Assembly (NCBI GenBank): GCA_963682055.1
Contig: OY821741.1
Coordinates: forward strand, 15,505,197 to 15,569,196
Length of the DNA stretch: 64,000 nt
Direction of reading: 5' to 3'
DNA from: Primula veris
Taxonomy: Eukaryota > Streptophyta > Magnoliopsida > Ericales > Primulaceae
Shown: in pieces, positions 57,250-64,000 of the stretch
Numbering within the stretch: the stretch's first letter is position 1
Layout of the letters: every line of letters begins with the position of its first letter
Notes under the pieces: generated by a model
Seen by the model: the letters and a program-made list of their open reading frames with translations, nothing else
Told to the model about the DNA's origin: nothing
Database searches by the model: none
Translations under genes and position numbers: made by a program

Positions 57250-58880
57250 GGGAAATGCCAAAAAACTCTAAACCAATGTAAAATATTTCAAAAAATTACT
57301 ACTCCAAACATTTTGTTCCATTTAGTTAATACTTTCTCGCTCCTCAATTCTCTCTCTCCACTCAACTAAAAAGTCAAACATTGTTTAAATAGTATGTTTT
57401 CGATTCCATTTAGTTAAACCACCACACTGCACTTCAACTCTCTCTGCTCAACAAAAGTTTGTATCTATAATTCGAACCACCACTTGTCCATGGGTTGGTG
57501 ATGACGGTGGTGGTTCGTTGGAGCTCCAACGAGGTCGTCAGGGCTCCGAACAGCCACCGCCGTCAAACCCCCACTCAAAAAAATTCACAAAATTCACAAA
57601 AAAATCAAGAAAATTTTAAAAAAAAACAAAAAATTTAATAACAAATTAAATATTAAAAATTTAAAAAAATTGCATACATAATTGTGAAAAAATATGCATA
57701 CACAATAAAAAAATATGCATATACAATCAAAAAAATATGCATAACAGTAAAAAAAAAATGGTGTATACACAATCAAAAAATGATGCATACACAATCCAAA
57801 AAATAGGCATACACAATCGTGAAAAAGGTGCATACACAATCAAGAAAAAAGAGCATACACAATACAAAAAATTCCATACATAATCGATAAAAGTGCATAC
57901 ACAACCCAAAAAATGTGTAACTATAATCGCGTAAGTTGCATACACAATATAAAAATATGCATACACAATCTCTAACCTCCGTTTAATTTTATTTTTTTTA
58001 AAAGTCAATTTTTTTTAAAGCACAATTCAAAATAAAGAAATTGAGAAAGTGCATACATAATCAAAAAAGTTGCATACACAATCGAGAAAAAATGCATAAA
58101 CAATCAAAAAAAAATGCATAAACAATCGTGAAAAAGCTGCATATATAATCCAAGAAATGTACACACAATCGTGAAAAAAGTGTATACACAATCCAAAAAA
58201 GATGCATACACAATCGTGAAAAGGTGCATACACAATAGAAAAAAAGTGTATACACAATTGTGAAAAATATGCGTACACAATAAGAAAGATGTATACACAA
58301 TAAGAAAGGTGTGTACACAATCGAGAAAAAACGTATACACAATACAAAATAAGGTGAATACAAAATCAAAAAAATGTATATAGACAATCCAAAAAAATGT
58401 TCATTAACAATCGTGAAAAATTTACATAAATAATCCAAAAAACATGCATACACAAGCGAGAAAAGCCACAATTCAAATAAGGTGTACACAATCACTAAAA
58501 TGGCATAAAGAAAAAAAAATGTGTATACACATGTTGGAACTTTTAATTTTTTTTGAATTTTTTTTGAATTTTTTGGAATTTTGGTGTTTTTTGAGTGAGG
58601 TTGGCGGTGGTGGTGACGGCTCTCCGGAGCTCCGACGACCTCTTCGGAGCTCCGATGGACAACAACCGTCACCGCCAACCCATGTGTAAGTGCTGGATCG
58701 AATTATAGATATAAAATTTAGTTGAGAAAACACAGAGTTGAAGTTCAGTGTGGTGATTTTTAAATGAGAACAGAGAGAGAGTTGAGGAGAGATAAATTAA
58801 GAACTAAATTGAATGAAAAGTTTGAGGGTGTGTTATTTGGAATAAAGTTCAAAAAATATTATTTTTTTGACATTTCCTTT
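57250..58880. mobile_element. Mutator-like element with about 330-bp inverted repeats and a minisatellite core
   Basis: A 9-bp duplication AATATTTT(G/T) lies at 57241-57249 and 58881-58889. Both arms carry, in mirror order: a GGGAAATG/AAGGAAATG end, a CTCTCTCTC leader, ACTTCAACTCT, ATCTATAATTCGA, CATGGGTTGG, and a GC-rich patch (GGAGCTCC, GGTCGTC, CACCGCC) ending CACTCAAAAAA. The core is a minisatellite. The GC-rich patches look like gene sequence caught in the arms. No transposase. Confidence 0.87.
57655..58540 (-). repeat. About 21-bp minisatellite in the MULE core
   Basis: About 40 loosely kept units of TGCATACACAATCGTGAAAA type, with variants CAATCCAAAAAA and CAATCAAAAAA. Period close to 21 bp, so minus-strand frames stay open for long stretches and read HDCVYTFF-like heptads. 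The only break is at 57985-58030. Confidence 0.88.
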
Positions 58881-59389
58881 AATATTTTTTGATGGACATA
58901 AATAATTTTTTTTGTCTGCAAATCTAACATTATGGACAAAAATTTATAAAAAGATTTTTTGCCAAATGATTTCCTATACTTAAATAAAGAGGAAAACTAA
59001 ATTTTGTGTAAAAATAAATTTAAATTGTCCGCTTATGTTATACAATTAGAGATAATTTTTTTTTTTAATTTGGTCCCTGGAAATTAGTTTTTTGGACAAA
59101 AAATTTATGTCCCTAAAATATACTAGTAATAAATCTAGGGTAAATTTTGGATTGATACCTTATATACAACTTAATTAAAGATTAGTTCATTAAACTAAAA
59201 CTAATAAAAAATTAGTCAATTTCCCCTAACTAACCAATAAAAATGTAAAAAATAAGAAAAAATGGAAAAATTAAAGAAAATAAAAATGGAAAAATAAAAA
59301 AATAAAAAAAATCTGAAAAAACACTAATAAAATTTTAAAAATCCCAAAAAATATAAAATCAACAAAAATACAAAAACGCAAAAAAAAAA

Positions 59390-60475
59390 AGTCTGACTCA
59401 ACTTAATTGATATTGAAAACAATCTGACTCATTTTAAAAAAAGTCTGAGTCATTTTAATTCATTTTAAAAATAGTCTTGAATCGTTTTAAGTCATTTTAA
59501 AAACATTTCGAGTCATCTTAAATCATTTAAAAAAGAGTACGAGTCATTTTAACTAATTTTAAAAACAGTTTGACTCATTTTAAGTAATTTTAAAAACAGT
59601 CTAAGTCGTTCCAAGTCATTTAAAAATTGTGTGAGTGGTTTTAAGTAATTTTAAAAACAATCTGGGTCGTTAAAAGTAATTTTAAAAGCAGTCTGAGCCA
59701 TTTTAAGTAAGTTTAAAAATAGTCTGAGTAATTTGAAAAATAGTCTGAGTCATTTTAAATACAATCTGAGTCGTTTTAAGTCCTTTTAAAAAGAGTTTGA
59801 GTCATTTTAATTCATTTTAAAAGCATTTGAGTCATTTTTACTTATTTTAAAAGCAGACTGAGTCGTTTTAAGTTATTTGAAAAATAGTCCGAGTCATTTT
59901 AAGTCATTTTTAAAATTGTCTGAGTCATTTTAAGTCATTTTAAAAACTGTCCGAGTCATTTTTAAAATAGTCCGAGTAATTTTATATTATTTTAAAAATA
60001 GTCTGAGTAATTCTAAAAACAGACTGAGTCCTTTTAAATCATTTTAAAAATAGTCTGAGTCATTTTAATTTATTTTAAAAATAGTCTGAGTCATTTTCAG
60101 TCATTTTAAAAAAGTCTGAGTCATTTTCAGTCATTTTAAAAATAGTCTTAGTAATTTAGAAATAATGTGAGTGATTTTAAAAATAGTATGAGTTATTTCT
60201 AGTCATCTTAAAAAGAGTCTGGGCCATTTTAGGACATTTTAAGAATAGTCTGAGTCATTTTAAGTAAATTTAAAAACAGTTCGAGTCATTTTAAAAACAG
60301 TCCGAGTCATATTTAAATTATTTGAAAAACAGTACGAGTTAATTTTGATAAGTTTAAAAATAGTTCAAGTCATTTTAAAAAACTGCTCGAATAATTTTAA
60401 AAACAGTCTGAGTCATTTTTAAGTCATTTTGAGTAATTTGAAAACAATTGCAAGTTATTTTAAAGTTTTTATCAT
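59390..60475 (+). repeat. About 31-bp minisatellite, GTCTGAGTCATTTTAAG
   Basis: Some 35 units of the phrase AGTCTGAGTCATTTTAAGTC plus ATTTTAAAAAC, many shortened by loss of the second half. One of the largest arrays in the window, about 1.1 kb. Non-coding. Confidence 0.9.
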
Positions 60476-60990
60476 TTTTTGGACTTTCCGGCTTTTTTTG
60501 ACTTTTGCGAACTTTTTTTTTCATTTTTGTATTATTTTGGATTTTTTGGATTTTTCTTGGTTTTTTAATTTTTTTTTACCATTTTTTGGATTTTTTTCAG
60601 GTTCCCGACTGTTGTGAACGTTTTTTTATTTTTTTTTGTTATTTTGGATTTTTCTTGGTTTGTTTTTTTAATTTTTTATCATTTTTCGGGTTTCCGACTT
60701 TTTTGAACCGTTTTTCATTGTTTTGTGATTTTGGATTTTTTTTGGATTTTTAGGGTTTTTTTTTTTATAATAATTGTGGGTTTTTTCGGGTTCCGAATTT
60801 TTTTGAACTTTTTTTCATTTTTTTTGTGATTTTGGTTTTTTGGAATTTTCTTGGTTGTTTTTCGGATTTTTTCGGGTTCCCAACCTCTTTATAGGTTTTT
60901 TCATTTTTTTGGATTTTTTTTTTTTAATTTTTCTGGTTTTTATGGTTTTTTTTTCCAATTTTTTTTTTTTTTTTAATTTTCCCATTTTTT
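60476..60990 (+). repeat. T-rich repeat tract with GGTTCCCGAC words
   Basis: Degenerate units of about 100 bp. Each runs through TTTTTGGATTTTT, then CGGGTTCC(C)GAC, TTTTTGAAC and TTTTTCATTTTT. The apparent ORFs here are chance from the T-richness. Confidence 0.8.
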
Positions 60991-61132
60991 TCTATTCTTT
61001 TATTGGGTAACTAGGTGGGTGACCAATCCTTAATTAATTTTACAAATAATGTACCAATGTTTAATTAAATTTTATAAGGTGATCAATAATTAAATAGTTT
61101 TATTTTCATGGTTCAATACTTAATTAACCCTT

Positions 61133-62105
61133 TTGGGGTCTCTAAATCATAATTATCTAAAATCATATGCATCACTTTCTTTATAACACCTCTTTCCCTT
61201 AGTTTTAGGGATGTATCCCAATATTTGCTCTTGCATGGGTTACTTAGTTATCCCTCTATCATCACTTTATCATGTATATAGGGAAAGTACAAGCTCACTT
61301 TATCATGTATATAGGGAAAGTACAAGCTCACTGTATAATTAAAATATTATTAGTGTTGTGAGTCTTATTAGCTCAGTATGAATATAAGTGGGTCATAACC
61401 TTCTTTATATACTAGAAGTTAGAGTTATACAAGTTAGAAATCCCAACTTAGACCCATTATGAGTAAGGCCCAATAGTCCAATAATATACTACAACAATTA
61501 CTTTTTTATTGCTTGCATAGTTTTAAAATTTTAGCCATTGAAGCTGAAAAAATACTAAAAGAAAAATTAGTGTTTTGCATTAGGGATTTTATCGTTGTAA
61601 CTTTGAAGGTCATAATTTTTTCTTACTTTAGTTTTTATTATAAATTTAGTGGCGCGGCTTAAAAGAGTGAACCTTTGAGTTTCTAGATGAAAATTATATG
61701 AGCCTTTAGATATAAAGATTGTCTGGGTGAAAATTTAAGCTGCATATATACTTCATGCTTAGCTTATTATAAATTTTTCAATTGATTATGATCATTTGAT
61801 TGTGCAACAGTGTCGTAAAACAACAGTGCATTAGTAATATTAGTATATATGAAAAGAAAATATTTGAAAAGCCTTGGTGTTCGGTAAACAAAACTAATTA
61901 TGAGTGAGAAAAAAAATAATAGACGAACGTTAAAATATGTATTAGTTAGTTAAATAAGGAATTTGGTAGAAAAGATGAAAATTGTACAAAGTTAAATGGT
62001 TAGCCTAAACATGTAAAATTGATGTTAATCAACTTATATTTAGGAAAAAATATAGAGAAATTGATACGGTTGCTCGAGTGGATACTAGAGACGTAGTGTA
62101 TACTA
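61133..62105. other. Intergenic, with a 33-bp tandem duplication
   Basis: TCACTTTATCATGTATATAG plus GGAAAGTACAAGC occurs twice in tandem at 61262-61327, perfectly copied, so the event is recent. Otherwise AT-rich, no gene. Confidence 0.6.
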
Positions 62106-62393
62106 CAAAAAGTCATAGCCTTACCAATAAAAAATTTAAAAAATTACAAAAAAATTAATTCAATAAAGAAATCATCAACACTTCTCCAATATTACAAAAA
62201 AAGATTCCAATCCGGGATGGCCAAATCTGTTAGAAATCTGTCGCTAAATGACCATATATGTCAGTAAAATTGAAATTCGTCGCCATACCGTCCCTCATTC
62301 GGACGTTGCGAAGTAAAATCTGTCACTAATTTCGTCTGCGATCTAAATTTTTTTTTGTACGTAGTGGACCTAAAAAAGTCATAGCCTTACCAA
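62106..62393. mobile_element. CACTA-like insert between 20-bp direct repeats
   Basis: AAAAAGTCATAGCCTTACCA occurs at 62107-62126 and again near 62373-62392. The 245 bp between holds CTGTCGCTAAATGACC and CTGTCACTAATTTCGTC words and a TACGTAGTGG end, reminiscent of CACTA MITEs whose left end (TACTACAAAAA) lies at 62101. Confidence 0.5.
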
Positions 62394-62635
62394 GATTGGC
62401 CAATACCTACAGTTATAGTGAAATAGAGAGATAACTTAATTGTATAGGTATTGATTAACACCTAATTGCAACCGTAGTATCTAGATAATTATAGTAATAT
62501 AAAGTAAAACATAAATAAGAAAGAAGTTATTTCTCCTAACATTGGGATTTTAGTTTAATTATTAACCTTGACAATGTATATCAAATTTCAGTTAGATATT
62601 ATACATTGTATCAGATCTTATTATGTGATTATTAG
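62394..62635. other. Spacer, no feature seen
   Basis: AT-rich, no coding sequence or repeat recognised. Confidence 0.5.
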
Positions 62636-64000
62636 GGGCAATTAACATAAACATACCCTAAAAAGTTACATTATTAAAAACATATCTTCAATTAATAATA
62701 ATAAAAATCTGTAATATTTACTCTCTCTCTTCCTCTCACTCAATCTCTTTCTCCTCTCTCTCCTCATTTCACTCACTCTCCGATCTATCTTCTCCTCCTT
62801 CTTTCTCTCTCCGATCTCTCTCTCCTACTCCTTCTTTCTCCCTTCCATCTATCCTCTTTCTTTTCTCTTTCCGATCTCTCTTATCATCTTTGATCTATCT
62901 CTCACTCTCCCTCTCTCTCTCTCCGATCTCTCTTTTCGGTGGAGATTGAGATGGAGACATCCGTCGGAGTGGGTGGCGAGGGTGTAGAGCGAGGTCAAAA
63001 ACTCGAGGTCAATGACGATGGAGATGCTGTCGTCGAATAAGAGGCGCACGACGGCGACGTGAAAGTTCGAGATCAGAGGACGGGTAAGAGTTGGATTTAT
63101 TAACTATTGTATACGTTTGAAAAATAAGTGTATTGACTTCTTGAATTAAGTGTATGGAGTTGAAAATTATAGATATAAATTTTATAAATAAGTATATGAA
63201 TTTGTAAATTGAGGTATGAACTTTACGAATTAAGGTATGGACTTTTAGAATAAAGGTATGGACTTTTGGAATAAGTGTATGAAAAATTTCTATATAAAAC
63301 TTCATATCATTATTTTGTGCAACTCATACCCTAATTTTTTAAGTTCATACACTAATTATAAAATTTCATATTCTAATTTTAAAACTTCATACCCTAATTA
63401 TAAAACTTCATACCCTAATTTTAAAACTTCATACCTTAATTTTAAAACTTCATACCCTAATTATAAAACTTCATACCCTAATTTTAAAACTTCATACCCT
63501 AATTTTAAAACTTCATACCCTAATTTTAAAACTTCATGCCCTAATGAACTGCCATGTGTAAACAAGCATATACTACTAATTCATAGAGTTCATATTCTAA
63601 TTATAAAACTTTATACCCTAATTAACTGCAAAACACAAACATTAAGAAAGTGTCTCCTTGCAAGTTTTATTGCTATGTCCTTGCTGATGGCATCGCGAAC
63701 ATGTGGCCCCATGTGAACATGTGAAAATTGGGGTATGAACTTTCGAAATAAGAATATGAACTTTACGAATTAGGGTATGACATCTACAAATTATGGTATG
63801 ACCTTGAAAATGGGTATGAATTCTGTAAATTGAGGTATGAACTTTTGAAATAATGGTATGACCTTCTATTTTTACTTTTTTGGTGGGATATGGAGGGGGA
63901 GAAAAATTTGATGATTCTATTTATATGTATCTATATGTGTGTTATGTATTTATATATATGTATCAATATGTGTGTCGATATTTATATATAAATATATATA
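62636..64000. mobile_element. Left part of a large foldback-like element, running off the window
   Basis: It begins GGGGCAATTAACATAAACAT, similar to the termini at 34121 and 44283. Then come a CT-rich leader (62720-62930, CTCTCTCCGATCTCTC words), a GC-rich gene-like patch (62935-63090), and a 21-bp repeat array that changes strand twice. The right end is not in the window. Confidence 0.5.
63110..63870. repeat. 21-bp minisatellite with strand switches
   Basis: In 63300-63620 the unit is AAAACTTCATACCCTAATTTT, with a plus-strand heptad frame KTSYPN(F/Y). On both sides (63110-63290 and 63720-63870) the same unit occurs inverted (AATTAGGGTATGAACTTT). The centre is therefore able to fold with either flank. 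Confidence 0.88.

Larger units (their letters stand above)
57158..59127. mobile_element. CACTA-type MITE carrying a nested MULE
   Basis: Left AACTATAAGAAAATTAGGAT then TTTAGAGACAAATT. Right, in complement, ACTAGTATATTTTAGGGACA then TAAATTT. Without the MULE it would be about 330 bp. AAT flanks both sides, compatible with the 3-bp CACTA duplication. Confidence 0.6.
59138..61132. mobile_element. Foldback-like element with minisatellite core
   Basis: The left end (AGGGTAAATTTTGGATTGAT ... TTAATTAAAGATTAG) is mirrored loosely by the right (AGGGTTAATTAAGTATTGAA, GGATTGGTCACCCACC, in complement). The arms are diverged and the limits approximate; no target duplication. Most of the interior is repeat. 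Confidence 0.5.

Noticed and set aside
57655..58540. CRISPR-like appearance of regularly spaced repeats
   Set aside because: Units are contiguous with no unique spacers, diverge freely, and lie inside a plant transposon; this is a minisatellite.
58027..58678. Long minus-strand ORFs rich in Cys, Phe and Tyr
   Set aside because: They arise because the repeat period is about 21 bp; there is no start context, no family match, and composition explains them.
62849..63049. Arg/Glu-rich minus-strand ORF
   Set aside because: Translation of a CT-rich leader inside a foldback-like element.

Overview
The window is nuclear DNA of a flowering plant, and the gene structures and the mix of transposable elements point to a eudicot. 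The species cannot be named from the sequence. It is AT-rich, gene-poor and packed with nested mobile elements. Two complete host genes are visible, both on the minus strand with intact splice sites and reading frames: a galactinol synthase (CDS 29339-36026, 4 exons, 336 residues) and a class I ADP-ribosylation factor (CDS 38994-41229, 6 coding exons, 181 residues, one of them after a GC-AG intron). Galactinol synthase makes the galactosyl donor for raffinose-family oligosaccharides. The ARF is a Golgi and vesicle-coat GTPase. They are neighbours but nothing ties them functionally.

Layout. 1-1840: 3' end of a decayed Ty1/copia element with its LTR. 1846-2385 and 7559-7640: one arm of a repeated host-derived block, split by an insertion at 2386-7558 that holds a gypsy-type solo LTR (3551-5862), a TRIM (5983-6325), a Helitron (6417-6722) and a CACTA-type MITE. 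7948-8898: a pogo/Lemi1-like Tc1-mariner element that still encodes a transposase tail with a PCNA-binding-type motif. 9584-16330: a full-length copia element with an exact 5-bp target duplication, itself split by a Mutator-like element (13403-14774) that seems to carry captured gene sequence. 17040-21012: minus-strand gypsy element (LTR, primer site, palindrome-rich leader, protease relic), abutting a SIRE-type copia gag-pol and LTR (21013-24421).

24900-29045: a graveyard of host gene pieces, namely an F-box-like start, a SEUSS-like co-regulator pseudogene and a NAC-domain exon, tied together by repeated intron-like blocks. 29339-36026: galactinol synthase, whose 4.8-kb first intron is full of a Helitron, a hAT element, a long ATT tract and three different minisatellites. 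36635-36783: a near-perfect foldback MITE with an exact 9-bp target duplication. 38994-43745: the ARF gene, whose 5'-UTR intron holds tandem copies of its own first-exon donor site.

43842-64000: no confident gene. It holds nested foldback elements, a LINE relic (46425-47955), a short membrane-protein ORF with a promoter-like upstream (48701-48883), a solo LTR, and several elements whose cores are minisatellites of about 21 or 31 bp flanked by long inverted repeats.

I saw no tRNA, rRNA or CRISPR. The most unusual theme is recurring TIR elements carrying unrelated short-period minisatellites, often 21 bp and therefore translatable as heptapeptide repeats, in places together with GC-rich gene-like patches.
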